A DNA stretch of 18,795 bases from Candidatus Fermentibacterota bacterium (GCA_012523605.1 JAAYTY010000138.1:1-18795); one strand, 5' to 3'. Shown: positions 1 through 7,801, numbered from the stretch's first letter. Numbers and translations: made by a program. Notes: generated by a model not told the origin, from the letters alone.

Positions 1-2
1 GC

Positions 3-461
3 GAAACCGGGCAGGGGACGACATTCAGGATCTCCCTGCCGGCGGTCTCCAGCCGGGACGACTCGGGGATGACCGGGCGGGTCGCCCCCGTGAAGGGGAG
101 GAAGAGCGTCCTCGTGATCGACGACGAGGAGATAGTGAGAAGCGTCCTCTTGAGGATGCTCGAGAAGCTGGGCTACGACGCCGTGGCGGCCGCGAGCGGA
201 ACCGAGGGCCTTGAAATCCTCTCCGGCGAGCCCGGCAGGTTCGGTCACGTGCTCCTCGACCTCGTAATGCCCGGCATGGACGGCGCCGAGGTCCTTAAGC
301 GAATCAGGGACTTGGATCCCTCCCTCAGGATCCTCATATCGAGCGGCTACAACGAGAGCGAGATCTCCGAAAAGCTCGGCGGAGTCGCTCCCGACGGGGT
401 CATCCTCAAACCCTTCAGGATAAACGCCCTGGAGAGTGTTCTGGGCGAGGGGTCAGCCTGA
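3..461 (+). CDS. Hybrid sensor histidine kinase, C-terminal end (HATPase tail plus receiver domain), 5' partial
   Basis: The frame is open from the left edge. It first reads ETGQGTTFRISLPAV, the usual last strand of a histidine-kinase ATPase domain, and then runs without a stop through the ATG at 69 into a receiver domain. This is therefore most likely one hybrid kinase rather than a separate response regulator starting at 69. Counting from that ATG, the receiver has the acidic pair D18/D19, the phospho-acceptor D64 in LLDLVMPGMDG (codon at 258-260), S91 in the LISSGY switch position, and K114 in LKPF. The gene ends at the receiver, so its signal goes to another protein by phosphotransfer or acts back on the kinase. 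The sensor and HisKA parts lie outside the window. The last 9 bases overlap the end of the convergent ABC permease/protease gene. The family is certain; the ligand and output are unknown. Confidence 0.88.
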   Translation, partial: ETGQGTTFRISLPAVSSRDDSGMTGRVAPVKGRKSVLVIDDEEIVRSVLLRMLEKLGYDAVAAASGTEGLEILSGEPGRFGHVLLDLVMPGMDGAEVLKRIRDLDPSLRILISSGYNESEISEKLGGVAPDGVILKPFRINALESVLGEGSA

Positions 462-2408
462 GGGCCGTTTCGAGGAAGACCTGTACATCCCCAGGAAGAC
501 AGCCGCAAGGACCAGCAGAGGCACCGCGTACCATGCGGGGTGCATCGTTTCCAGCCATCCGGGCAGTCGCCCGGGCAGGAGCACGACCGCGTTGTTGAGC
601 GCGTGCCAGAGCATTGCGGGATAGATCGAGCCAGACAGAAGAGCGGCGAGGCCCAGTAGAATGCCCAGGACGGCCGTAGGGACCAGCCTGAACCACGAGA
701 AGTGGAAGAGGGAGAAGAAGAAAGTCGAGACGAGCAGGGCGCCCGCCCTGCTGCCCGTTCGCGACAGGGTTCCGAGCAGGAGCCCTCTGAACGCAGTCTC
801 TTCGCACAGCGCCGGCAGGACGCACAGAAACAGGGCCGCCTGCGCGCGGCTCATCTCTCCCGGCATCAGGGCTCTCGCGAAGGCCTCCAGCTCCGCCGAA
901 GCCACCGGATAAACCAGGCTGACAAGCCTGAACGCCCCCAGCGCGAGCACCATTCCAGCCAGAGCGCCCGGAATCCCCAGCAGAACTGGAACCGGCCCCG
1001 GCCAGCGGAAGCCCATGTCGCGTCCGGGCCTTATCCTGTTCCTGGCCGCCAGGAGAAGGGAACCTCCCAGGATCACGGCCACCAGATTGATTGTGAGCAG
1101 AAGCCTGGTGTCCATGCTCCCGCCCGCCTGCATGGAGAAGATCACCGAGACTACCCAGAGAACCGTGAAGGCCCTCGCGGAACTCCTGGCGAACGAGCGC
1201 GGACCGGGCGCCGGGGACTCCGTAGAGAAAAGCAGGTCCTCCGAGGAGAGAGCCGCCGCCGCGCGCCAGGCCAGTAGGGCAGCGGCCGCCGCGGTGGACA
1301 GCGCCGCGACACCCGTGAACAGCCAGTCCGTCCTGCCGGCCAGCGCCTCCCTCAGGCAGACGGACGCTCCGGCGACCGGAACGAGAAGAACCGGGGATCC
1401 GGCCTCCAGCCCGGGCAGGAGCGGCGCCAGCGCGGGCACGAGGCCGAGGATCATTACGGGTCCGGACATGAACTGAGCCTCTCTCGCCGTTCTGGAAGCG
1501 GCGCTGACATACAGCATGGCCCCGGAAGCCAGGGCCGCGACGGGGAGGAGCAGGACGAGGAGCGCTGCGGCGGTCCCCGGAGTCACTCTGAGCGCCACCT
1601 CGCTCTCGAACGGAAGTATCTCGAGACCCATGTACAGAACGAAGTTGAAGGCCTGTATGAGCACCGTGGCGACGCCCACCGAGACCACCGCAAGGAGCTT
1701 GGCGCCCACGATCTCGCTTCTCGCCGCGCTGGTCGAGAGGAGGGTCTCCAGAGTGCCCTTCTCGCGCTCGCCCGCTATCGAATCGGTCGAGGCCACTGCG
1801 GCTCCCGAGAGAAGGAACAACAGCACGAAGGCGGTCGCGAACGTTCCCAGCTTCGCGCCGGACGTCCTCCAGCGAGGAGCCGCGTCTATCCTGTCGACCA
1901 GGTCGGAGCCTCGACCGTACGGCAGGCCGTGCTCCGACAGGAGTGCGATCCTGCAGGACAGCCTGAGGGAGTCGAGCCTGGCGGAGAGGATCGAGGCCAG
2001 CGTCTCCGATTTCGAGATGTCCTCCCTGTAGTCTATCCTGAGGAGCAGGATCTCTCCGTCGCCTCTCGAAGGCCTCCTGAACGCTCTCACCAGCGCATCC
2101 AGAGATCCTTCGGCATAGAGCGAGTCCGGATCGGCGGAGGAGCGGACGGCCTCGACCCCGTCCTCCCCGGACAGCGCGAGCGCCAGGAGGCTTTCGGCTT
2201 CGGCGGCTCCGGGCCCTGTCACCGCATAACGACAGGTGTCCTTCTCGGCCTGCCTCCGCCTGACGCTCTCCATCCAGCGGCCGGCGGAGAGCATGACCGG
2301 CATGATGACCGCAGGCAGAACGACCGAGATGACGAGGGCCCTGCGATCCCTGACGAGGGATCTCATCTCCAGCAGCCATAGCAGGGCTATCCTCCGGAAG
2401 GGGGTCAA
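453..2408 (-). CDS. ABC-2 type permease fused to a CPBP intramembrane protease (NatB-like)
   Basis: 651 residues from a TTG start. The start is supported by a GGGGAGG ribosome site six bases upstream and by a one-base gap from the ATPase stop. The N-terminal half is a NatB-like ABC-2 permease: TM1 lies near residues 23-42, followed by a large extracytoplasmic loop, a second TM near 188-206, the cytoplasmic coupling segment GEREKGTLETLLST (213-226), and more TM segments. The C-terminal part is a CPBP (Abi/Rce1-type) membrane protease with all three motifs: E536-E537xxxR541, FxxxH569, and H602xxN605. The permease is expected to pair with the ATPase and permease genes upstream in the same operon. 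Permease-CPBP fusions are a known architecture in the Na+ exporter (NatAB) family. The transported substrate and the protease target cannot be read from the sequence. The protease motifs look intact, so activity is plausible. Confidence 0.9.
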   Translation of the reverse strand: MTPFRRIALLWLLEMRSLVRDRRALVISVVLPAVIMPVMLSAGRWMESVRRRQAEKDTCRYAVTGPGAAEAESLLALALSGEDGVEAVRSSADPDSLYAEGSLDALVRAFRRPSRGDGEILLLRIDYREDISKSETLASILSARLDSLRLSCRIALLSEHGLPYGRGSDLVDRIDAAPRWRTSGAKLGTFATAFVLLFLLSGAAVASTDSIAGEREKGTLETLLSTSAARSEIVGAKLLAVVSVGVATVLIQAFNFVLYMGLEILPFESEVALRVTPGTAAALLVLLLPVAALASGAMLYVSAASRTAREAQFMSGPVMILGLVPALAPLLPGLEAGSPVLLVPVAGASVCLREALAGRTDWLFTGVAALSTAAAAALLAWRAAAALSSEDLLFSTESPAPGPRSFARSSARAFTVLWVVSVIFSMQAGGSMDTRLLLTINLVAVILGGSLLLAARNRIRPGRDMGFRWPGPVPVLLGIPGALAGMVLALGAFRLVSLVYPVASAELEAFARALMPGEMSRAQAALFLCVLPALCEETAFRGLLLGTLSRTGSRAGALLVSTFFFSLFHFSWFRLVPTAVLGILLGLAALLSGSIYPAMLWHALNNAVVLLPGRLPGWLETMHPAWYAVPLLVLAAVFLGMYRSSSKRPSG

Positions 2409-2409
2409 T

Positions 2410-3159
2410 TCAGACCTCCCCGCCCCTCACGAGTCTTACGAAGGCCTCCTCGAGAGAGGGCGTGCCCGTTGAGGACATGAGGCTCTCCGGCGTTCCCACC
2501 GCTTTTATCCTTCCGGAGTGAATGATCGCGATCCGGTCGCAGATCTTCTGGGCCTCCGACATGATGTGGGTCGAGAAGACTACAGTGTGCCCTGAGCGGC
2601 CGAGATCCCTGATCATCTCCAGCATGTCGTGCGCGTTCAGCACGTCCAGCCAGGCGGTCGGCTCGTCGAAGATCAGCACTCCCGGCTCGTGCACGATGGT
2701 CCTGGCGATGGAAACCTTCTGCTTCATGCCCTGCGAAAGCTTCTCGACCCGCGATCCCGCGAACCTTGACATCCCCATGCCCTCGATGAGTTCGTCCACC
2801 CTTCTCCTCACGAGGCCGGGCGGATAGCCGTTTATCCTCGCGAAGAACTCGAGGGTCTCCCTGGCCGTGAGCCTCGGGTACAGGGCCGTCGTGGAGGAGT
2901 AGTAGCCCAGGGAGCGCCTCGCCTCCTCGGGCTCGGCTGTGACATCGTGGCCCATCACCAGCGCCGTTCCACTCGTGGGTGACAGTATCGTCGCGAGGAT
3001 GCGCAGGGTCGTGGTCTTGCCGGCTCCGTTCACTCCCAGGAGGCCCATCACCTCGCCCCTGCGGACCTCGAGGTCGATTCCGTCCACGGCCCTTATCTCT
3101 CCGCGCGTGTCGTCGTGATAGACCTTGACCAGTCTCCTGATTTCCACCGTTGCGTCCAT
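2410..3159 (-). CDS. ABC transporter ATP-binding protein, NatA-like
   Basis: A 249-residue ATPase that would power the two flanking permeases. Walker A is GVNGAGKT (42-49), the ABC signature is LSQGM (141-145), Walker B is VLIFDE (161-166), and the switch histidine is H198 in FSTHIMSEA. The Q-loop region reads GYYSSTTALYPRLTARE and lacks the usual glutamine, a pattern I associate with NatA/CcmA-type ATPases. The D-loop reads DEPTAWLD, with tryptophan where glycine is usual (GLD), a small oddity. The gene sits three bases after the first permease stop and one base before the second permease start, so all three are almost certainly co-transcribed. Sodium, drug or lipid export are all possible substrates for the family. 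Confidence 0.92.
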   Translation of the reverse strand: MDATVEIRRLVKVYHDDTRGEIRAVDGIDLEVRRGEVMGLLGVNGAGKTTTLRILATILSPTSGTALVMGHDVTAEPEEARRSLGYYSSTTALYPRLTARETLEFFARINGYPPGLVRRRVDELIEGMGMSRFAGSRVEKLSQGMKQKVSIARTIVHEPGVLIFDEPTAWLDVLNAHDMLEMIRDLGRSGHTVVFSTHIMSEAQKICDRIAIIHSGRIKAVGTPESLMSSTGTPSLEEAFVRLVRGGEV

Positions 3160-3162
3160 GCG

Positions 3163-4437
3163 CTATCCGTTCACCGTTCCCTTCGGAGCCCTCACGGTCC
3201 GGCCCAGCAGCCTGCGGAAGAGGGCCGAAGGGGAGCCGCTGAAGCTTCCCGTGACAGCCTCCTCGTGGCGCAGAACCCTGGCGGCAGCGAGGAGGAGCAG
3301 AGCGACTCCGGCCAGCGTCGTGAAGATAGAGGCCAGTGAAAGAGGCACATCCACGGCTCCCTGCAGGCCCGACCGCATGATCAGCACGGAGCTGACCACC
3401 GGCAGGACCTTCAGGACGGGATTCAGCTCGAGCCCCGGCGTCTGCAGGAACATCACGGGCAGAATCGCGGCGAGATAGAACGGGGTGACCATCGCCTGCC
3501 CCTCCTTGAAGTTCCTGGCGACGCAGGCGAACAGGAGCATGCCTGAAGAGAGGAACAGCGCGAGCAGAACGCCGGCTCCGGCCGCTGTCGCGAGCTGGCC
3601 CGCGCCGAGCTCGAACGAGATGCTCTCACCCGCGCTCCTGAGGAGCGGAGCCAACATGGCGGGAACGGAAACCGCGATGGCTCCGAGGTTCAGGAGGCCC
3701 GAGACCACCCCGAAGGTGGCAACGTAAAGATACTTCGAGGCGATGATGCCGAATCTAGGAGCGGAAGTGGAGAGGAGCGTTTCGAAGGTCGCCCTCTCCC
3801 TCTCGCCGGCGAAGGCGTCTATCGCGGTGTAGAAGCAGCCGACCGACACCATGACCACGAAAGTCGCAGGTATCATCAGGGAGAGTATGAAGCTGCCCAT
3901 CTGCCTGGAGCTGGCGGTGTTCGCGGTTCTCATCCTGAAGCCGGCCCAGCGCAGGGGCGTCACTCCGATTCCGGGAAGCAGCCTCCGCACGGCCCTTTCG
4001 CGCATTCCGGAGAGGGCGTCCTCAGCGCGCCCGGCCGCCGTCCTGCCCGCCTCGCTGGAACCGTCATAGAGGACGACGGCGCTCTGAAGCCCGGCCGGGG
4101 CGTCGGATGAGGGGGACACCATTGCGGCCAGGGTTCCGTCCGCGACCATGGAGGCGCCCGTGGAGGAGTCGGTTTCGAGCACCGAGAGGCCCTCGCCCGA
4201 CAGGGCGGCGATAGTCGCGGAAGGGTCGGTGAAGCCCGCGGAAACACCGACTTCCGGCCTGAGCCCCTGCGATCTGGACATCACCAGCGACATCACCGTG
4301 AAGGCCAGCCAGATGACGAAGGGATACATGAGAACGGGTAGGAGGATCGTGTTCGATACTATGGTCCTGTCGCGCAGGGCGCAGCGCATCTCCCTGGCGT
4401 AGAGCCGAGGAACGACCCGCCATCCGGGAGATCGCAT
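3163..4437 (-). CDS. ABC-2 type permease, NatB-like
   Basis: A 424-residue inner-membrane permease with the ABC-2 layout. A cytoplasmic N-terminus with charged residues precedes TM1 (about 27-50), followed by an extracytoplasmic loop of about 130 residues, then a cluster of TM segments from about 183 onward. The coupling motif GERERATFETLLST (211-224) matches GEREKGTLETLLST in the CPBP-fused permease of the same operon, so the two are likely paralogous halves of a heterodimeric channel. The ATG start overlaps the stop of the zinc-finger gene by one base (TGATG), implying translational coupling. Unlike its partner, this permease ends without a protease domain. Confidence 0.88.
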   Translation of the reverse strand: MRSPGWRVVPRLYAREMRCALRDRTIVSNTILLPVLMYPFVIWLAFTVMSLVMSRSQGLRPEVGVSAGFTDPSATIAALSGEGLSVLETDSSTGASMVADGTLAAMVSPSSDAPAGLQSAVVLYDGSSEAGRTAAGRAEDALSGMRERAVRRLLPGIGVTPLRWAGFRMRTANTASSRQMGSFILSLMIPATFVVMVSVGCFYTAIDAFAGERERATFETLLSTSAPRFGIIASKYLYVATFGVVSGLLNLGAIAVSVPAMLAPLLRSAGESISFELGAGQLATAAGAGVLLALFLSSGMLLFACVARNFKEGQAMVTPFYLAAILPVMFLQTPGLELNPVLKVLPVVSSVLIMRSGLQGAVDVPLSLASIFTTLAGVALLLLAAARVLRHEEAVTGSFSGSPSALFRRLLGRTVRAPKGTVNG

Positions 4438-4913
4438 CAGCGAGGTCTGTCGAAGATGCGGGGCCTCTGCAGATCTTCCTTCCAGGGATATCCGGCCAGG
4501 CCCGTAAGAACGAAGATCACGTCATGCACGAGAGCCACCGTGAGCCAGAAGACAGGGGGGAGCGAGAGCAGTACATGGAAGACGAGCCAGCAGACCGCGG
4601 TGAAGAGCAGTGGGGCGAGGAAGATCCATCTCAGAGCCTCCAGCCTCTTCCTGGCCACTTCGGCCTTCCGCGCCGTCTCCTCGCGTGCCCTGTTCTCTTC
4701 GGTCCTGCGGGTGATCTCCTCTTCGTCGGCAAGCAGGCGCCGACGCCTCTCCTCCTCGATCGAAGAAGCGAAGCACTCCTCGCAGAGGCGCGTCGGGGAG
4801 TTGAAGCAGTCCCGGCAGACGATCCTGCCGCAGCTCCTGCACTTGAACACCGGCTCGCGCTGGAGCATGACACCGCGGGCGCAGATTTCGCAGAAGTGCT
4901 GCTCGATGGCCAA
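4437..4913 (-). CDS. Zinc-finger membrane protein: treble-clef-like finger, coiled coil and two TM segments
   Basis: The start is taken as the TTG at 4913, because GGGAGGTGG lies seven bases upstream. A longer reading from 5081 adds 56 arginine/glycine/proline-rich residues that look like untranslated leader. The 158-residue product has eight cysteines in four CxxC pairs (8/11, 25/28, 33/36, 44/47), consistent with a two-zinc B-box/FYVE/RING-like fold. A charged helix rich in E, R and A follows (about 50-95), probably a coiled coil, then two hydrophobic segments (about 97-117 and 121-140). It is the first gene of the ABC operon and overlaps the next gene by one base. It may be an accessory or regulatory partner of the exporter or of its CPBP protease. 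I do not recognise a named family, and no function is claimed. Confidence 0.75.
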   Translation of the reverse strand: MAIEQHFCEICARGVMLQREPVFKCRSCGRIVCRDCFNSPTRLCEECFASSIEEERRRRLLADEEEITRRTEENRAREETARKAEVARKRLEALRWIFLAPLLFTAVCWLVFHVLLSLPPVFWLTVALVHDVIFVLTGLAGYPWKEDLQRPRIFDRPR

Positions 4914-4917
4914 GGCG

Positions 4918-4926
4918 CCACCTCCC
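4918..4926 (-). promoter_or_regulatory. Ribosome binding site fixing the TTG start of the zinc-finger gene
   Basis: The minus strand reads GGGAGGTGG followed by CGCC and then TTG at 4913, so GGAGG is seven bases from the start. No ATG or GTG nearer than 4913 has comparable support. Confidence 0.65.
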
Positions 4927-4942
4927 GGGGCTCTTCCCTCGA

Positions 4943-4972
4943 ATACTCGCCCGGCCGGGGCGGGGCTGTCAA
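4943..4972 (-). promoter_or_regulatory. Candidate sigma-70-type promoter for the zinc finger/ABC exporter operon
   Basis: The minus strand has a perfect -35 hexamer TTGACA (4972 to 4967). Eighteen bases later comes GAGTAT (4948 to 4943) as a weak -10 with three of six consensus matches. The predicted start would give a leader of about 20-25 bases that includes the GGGAGGTGG site. The -10 is poor, so this is a candidate only. Confidence 0.35.
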
Positions 4973-5007
4973 GGACACGCCGGCCGCTTCCCCCGGGCCC
5001 GCGGTAG

Positions 5008-5016
5008 TGCGATAAT
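5008..5016 (+). promoter_or_regulatory. Candidate extended -10 promoter for the MscS-family gene
   Basis: TGCGATAAT is a TGn-extended -10 element in which GATAAT matches five of six consensus bases. I see no good -35 17 bases upstream, as is usual for extended -10 promoters. Transcription would start near 5023, upstream of the GGGAGGG ribosome site at 5069. Confidence 0.3.
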
Positions 5017-5068
5017 CGGCCAACGAGCATGACAGGGCCGGCCCGGGCCTGCGTCCGGGTGCGCCGAC

Positions 5069-5075
5069 GGGAGGG
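5069..5075 (+). promoter_or_regulatory. Ribosome binding site pointing to a CTG start at 5081
   Basis: GGGAGGG is followed by ATCCA and then CTG at 5081, in frame with the MscS-type protein. The GTG at 5117 has no purine-rich site upstream (ACCAACATCCTGACATCC). The twelve extra residues (LEGQLFTNILTS) look like a normal membrane-protein N-terminus. Confidence 0.4.
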
Positions 5076-5116
5076 ATCCACTGGAAGGACAGCTTTTCAC
5101 CAACATCCTGACATCC

Positions 5117-6580
5117 GTGGCGATGGGCCTCGGCGCAGGCGTCATACTCCGTCTCCTCAGAAACCTCGCCCCGGGCAGGAAGCTGGCCTTCTGGCTCTTC
5201 CTCACGGCCGGTGCGGCCGGAGCCTACCTCATCGCATCCGCGTCCGGAATCCCGACCGGGACGTTCTGGATGAACGTCTTCTTCTCGGCCGTCATCCTCC
5301 TCGCCGTGAACTCCCTCCTTCAGCTCGTGAACGCGGTGGTATGGGAGTACCTCCTGAAGCAGAAGCGCGGGATCAACCTGCCCCGGCTCGTTATAGACGT
5401 CGTCAACTTCGCCGTTCTCGCCGCCGCCGCGCTCGCGCTCCTCAGAACCGTCTTCGCCGTGAACCTGAACGCCTTCCTCGTCACCTCCACCGTGGTCTCG
5501 GCGGTAGTGGGCCTGTCTCTTCAGGATGTTCTGGGAAGCGTAGTAGCCGGCATGGCTCTGCAGATGGAGAAGCCCTTCGCGGTGGGCGACTGGATTCGGC
5601 TGAGCGGCGAGGAGGAAGGCCAGCTCGTGCAGATGAGCTGGCGGACCCTGACGGTGCGCACCCGGGACAACCACACTCTCATCCTTCCCAACTCCACAGT
5701 CACCAAGCAGTCCATAACCAATCTCTCCCGTTCGAAGCCCTTCTTGATCAGGCTGAATGTCGGCTTCGCGTACAAACATCCGCCGGGCGAGGTCAGGCGC
5801 GTCATGCTGGAGGCCGTCCGGGAGAGCGGGGTCGCCAGGGAGGAGCCCGCCCCGAGCGTGCTCCTCAAATCCTACGGCGACTTCTCAATCGAGTACGAGA
5901 TCCGCTTCTGGTGCGACGACTACGGCAGGAAGCCCCAGCTCATGGATGCAGTAATGTCGAGAATATGGTACTCCGCGAAAAGGGCCGGCATAGAGATCCC
6001 GTTCCCTGTCCGCGACGTGACCGTGAAGACCCTGCCCGAGGACTTCGAGGAGCAGAAGGAGACGAGGCTCCGGGATGGCATCTTCCGCGACCTGAGGTCG
6101 GTCGGTCTCTTCGAGGGCCTGAGCGACGACCAGCTTCGGCAGGTTGCCTCGACATCGTCGGTGCTGCGGTTTACCGAGGGGGAGCACCTCTTCCACCAGG
6201 GCGACTTCGGCGATTCGATGTACATCGTCAAGTCCGGCGAGGTGCGAGTCATGGTCAGGCGCGCCCGGGGCGACTATGAGATCGTGGCCAGGATCGGCCA
6301 GGGCGGGTTCTTCGGAGAGATGAGCCTGCTCACGGGAGAGCCCAGGACGGCTTCGGTCATCGCCGATACGGAGACGGAGGTGATCGTGCTCTCGAAGCAC
6401 GATTTCTCCACGATCATCTCGAGCGATGAGGGAGTGGTCGAGGCATTGTCGAAGACCCTCTCCGAGAGGATGCAGGCGCTCACCGAACGATCGGCGCGGG
6501 CCGACGAGGCGTCCAGGGCCGTCAGGGCTCCGCAACGCGCCGATCTCATCAGGCGCATAAGGAGCTTCTTCGGGCTCTAG
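5117..6580 (+). CDS. MscS-family mechanosensitive channel with C-terminal cyclic-nucleotide-binding domain
   Basis: 487 residues from GTG at 5117; a CTG start at 5081 with a better ribosome site would add twelve residues. Three or four TM segments occupy about 24-150. The last is the MscS pore helix and its continuation, ending VLGSVVAGMALQMEKPFAVGDWI (138-160), the family hallmark. The beta domain follows (about 160-200, with LILPNSTVTKQSITN), then the mixed alpha/beta vestibule to about 305. Residues about 325-440 form a CRP-type cNMP-binding domain with phosphate-binding cassette FGEMSLLTGEPRTASV (399-414), including E401 and R410, the residues that usually contact the cyclic phosphate. 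The likely role is an inner-membrane osmotic release channel gated or tuned by cAMP or cGMP. The ligand is inferred from the motif. No cyclase is encoded in this window. Confidence 0.9.
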   Translation: MAMGLGAGVILRLLRNLAPGRKLAFWLFLTAGAAGAYLIASASGIPTGTFWMNVFFSAVILLAVNSLLQLVNAVVWEYLLKQKRGINLPRLVIDVVNFAVLAAAALALLRTVFAVNLNAFLVTSTVVSAVVGLSLQDVLGSVVAGMALQMEKPFAVGDWIRLSGEEEGQLVQMSWRTLTVRTRDNHTLILPNSTVTKQSITNLSRSKPFLIRLNVGFAYKHPPGEVRRVMLEAVRESGVAREEPAPSVLLKSYGDFSIEYEIRFWCDDYGRKPQLMDAVMSRIWYSAKRAGIEIPFPVRDVTVKTLPEDFEEQKETRLRDGIFRDLRSVGLFEGLSDDQLRQVASTSSVLRFTEGEHLFHQGDFGDSMYIVKSGEVRVMVRRARGDYEIVARIGQGGFFGEMSLLTGEPRTASVIADTETEVIVLSKHDFSTIISSDEGVVEALSKTLSERMQALTERSARADEASRAVRAPQRADLIRRIRSFFGL

Positions 6581-6661
6581 GAGGCGCCCTGAGTTATTTG
6601 CCCGCGGTGTCCATGGAAAGCTCCCCGTGCTGCGGGAGAGGTTCCGCCGGCATATCGGCAC

Positions 6662-6670
6662 GAGAGGTGG
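6662..6670 (+). promoter_or_regulatory. Ribosome binding site choosing the start of the atp operon's first gene
   Basis: GAGAGGTGG ends seven bases before the ATG at 6678. An upstream in-frame TTG-type start at 6627 has no such site, so the shorter protein is preferred. Confidence 0.6.
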
Positions 6671-6677
6671 AACGGAC

Positions 6678-6950
6678 ATGGGAAGGATTGCCGGCAGAAA
6701 CATGTTGATCCTGACCGGGCTTCCCGTGACTATAGCCGTCTGCGTTCTGTTCGGGTGGTGGCTCGGCAGTCTGGCGGACAGGCACTTCGGAACCGGCTGG
6801 GTGTTCCAGACGGCAGGTGTGCTTCTAGGAGTCGTCGCAGCGGTGAGAGATGCCGCCGTACAGGTCAGGAAGGCCATGGACGATGAGTCGGGAGGCGCCG
6901 GGTCCGGAGCGGGTTCCGGGAGAGGCGGCGTGGGGGAGGGTGGAAAATGA
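6678..6950 (+). CDS. atpZ: AtpZ/AtpI-family small membrane protein of the ATP synthase operon
   Basis: A 90-residue protein from ATG 6678 behind GAGAGGTGG. Two TM helices (about 8-30 and 38-56) flank a short loop reading GSLADRHFGTGW. That G-x-x-x-D-x-x-x-G-T-G pattern is typical of the ATPase_gene1 family (AtpZ/AtpI). Family members help assemble the c-ring or handle Mg2+/Ca2+ in the membrane. The C-terminal 20 or so residues are a glycine/serine-rich tail; its purine-rich coding sequence also supplies the atpB ribosome site. The stop overlaps the atpB start by four bases. Position at the head of the operon supports the call. AtpZ and AtpI cannot be separated by eye. Confidence 0.8.
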   Translation: MGRIAGRNMLILTGLPVTIAVCVLFGWWLGSLADRHFGTGWVFQTAGVLLGVVAAVRDAAVQVRKAMDDESGGAGSGAGSGRGGVGEGGK

Positions 6951-7765
6951 TACCTTCCTTCCTGGCCTTTCAGGCGGTTGGAACAGGGGCTGAGCACGGA
7001 GTACCGGTCGAGCTGCCGGACTTCTTCTCCGCCGTCGGTCCCGGGCTGTTTCCCCCCGGGCTGGCCTCTTTCCTCGACGCATGGGCCGTGAACATCTTCG
7101 CCTTGGCATGCCTGTTCGCTCTCGCGGCCGTCCTCCTTCGCGGAGCGGCAGGTCAGAAGGATGTCCCCCGCGGAATCCAGAATGCGGTCGAGGCCCTCGT
7201 AGAATGGTTCCAGGGAGTCCTGGGGGAAATCCTGGGGCGCCACACCGACAGGTTCATCCCCTTCCTCGGGACGCTCTTCCTGTTCATCGTATTCATGAAT
7301 CTGGCCGGCCTGATCCCCCTGTTCAGAGCCCCCACTTCGCAGTTCGAGATCACGCTGTCGCTCGCCATCGTGGTGTTCCTCTACATCCAGGCTACAGCCG
7401 TCAGGAGCTTCGGTCTCCGGGGCTATCTGAAGCACCTCATGGGCTCGCCAGAAGGGCTCGTCGGCTGGCTTCTGGCGCCAATGATGCTGCCTATCCACCT
7501 TGTATCCGAGATCGCTCGGCCTTTCAGCCTTGCACTGAGGCTCTTCGGAAACGTCATGGGCGAGGACGCGCTGATCGCCGCCTTCACCGGCCTCGGTGTG
7601 ATGGCCCTCGGGTTCTTCGACTCGCCGGTCGGCCTGCCCCTCGGCCTGCCTTTCATATTCCTCGCTCTGCTGTTCGGGATGATTCAGGCATTCGTATTCC
7701 CTCTGCTCAGTGCGGTCTATATTTCACAGGTTCTCCCCTCCGAGGGGGATCACTGCCATGCGTAG
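6947..7765 (+). CDS. atpB: F1Fo ATP synthase subunit a
   Basis: A 272-residue polytopic membrane protein forming the proton half-channels against the c-ring. The signature region HLVSEIARPFSLALRLFGN contains the essential arginine R198 (equivalent to E. coli R210), and GMIQAFVFPLLSAVYI near the C-terminus is the usual last helix with its conserved glutamine. It begins with a hydrophilic N-terminal stretch of about 45 residues that includes GTGAEHG and then five or six TM helices. The ATG overlaps the atpZ stop by four bases. It is 36 bases upstream of atpE. Length and motifs are normal for the family. Confidence 0.97.
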   Translation: MIPSFLAFQAVGTGAEHGVPVELPDFFSAVGPGLFPPGLASFLDAWAVNIFALACLFALAAVLLRGAAGQKDVPRGIQNAVEALVEWFQGVLGEILGRHTDRFIPFLGTLFLFIVFMNLAGLIPLFRAPTSQFEITLSLAIVVFLYIQATAVRSFGLRGYLKHLMGSPEGLVGWLLAPMMLPIHLVSEIARPFSLALRLFGNVMGEDALIAAFTGLGVMALGFFDSPVGLPLGLPFIFLALLFGMIQAFVFPLLSAVYISQVLPSEGDHCHA

Positions 7766-7801
7766 CGTCTGTCGGCGCTCCTATCCAGGGAGGGTTCTCG
7801 C

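Noticed and set aside
415..2379. 654-codon minus-strand open frame overlapping the permease-CPBP gene
   Set aside because: Same strand but another frame of the permease; low-complexity R/G/A/P content and no motif, whereas the 453-2408 frame has full ABC-2 and CPBP motifs.
5029..6279. 416-codon plus-strand frame overlapping the MscS gene
   Set aside because: Arginine/proline-rich shadow frame without hydrophobic segments or motifs; the overlapping frame encodes the clear MscS-cNMP protein.
6581..6661. Promoter or terminator just before the atp operon
   Set aside because: No convincing -35/-10 pair or hairpin with a T-run could be seen by eye in this gap.
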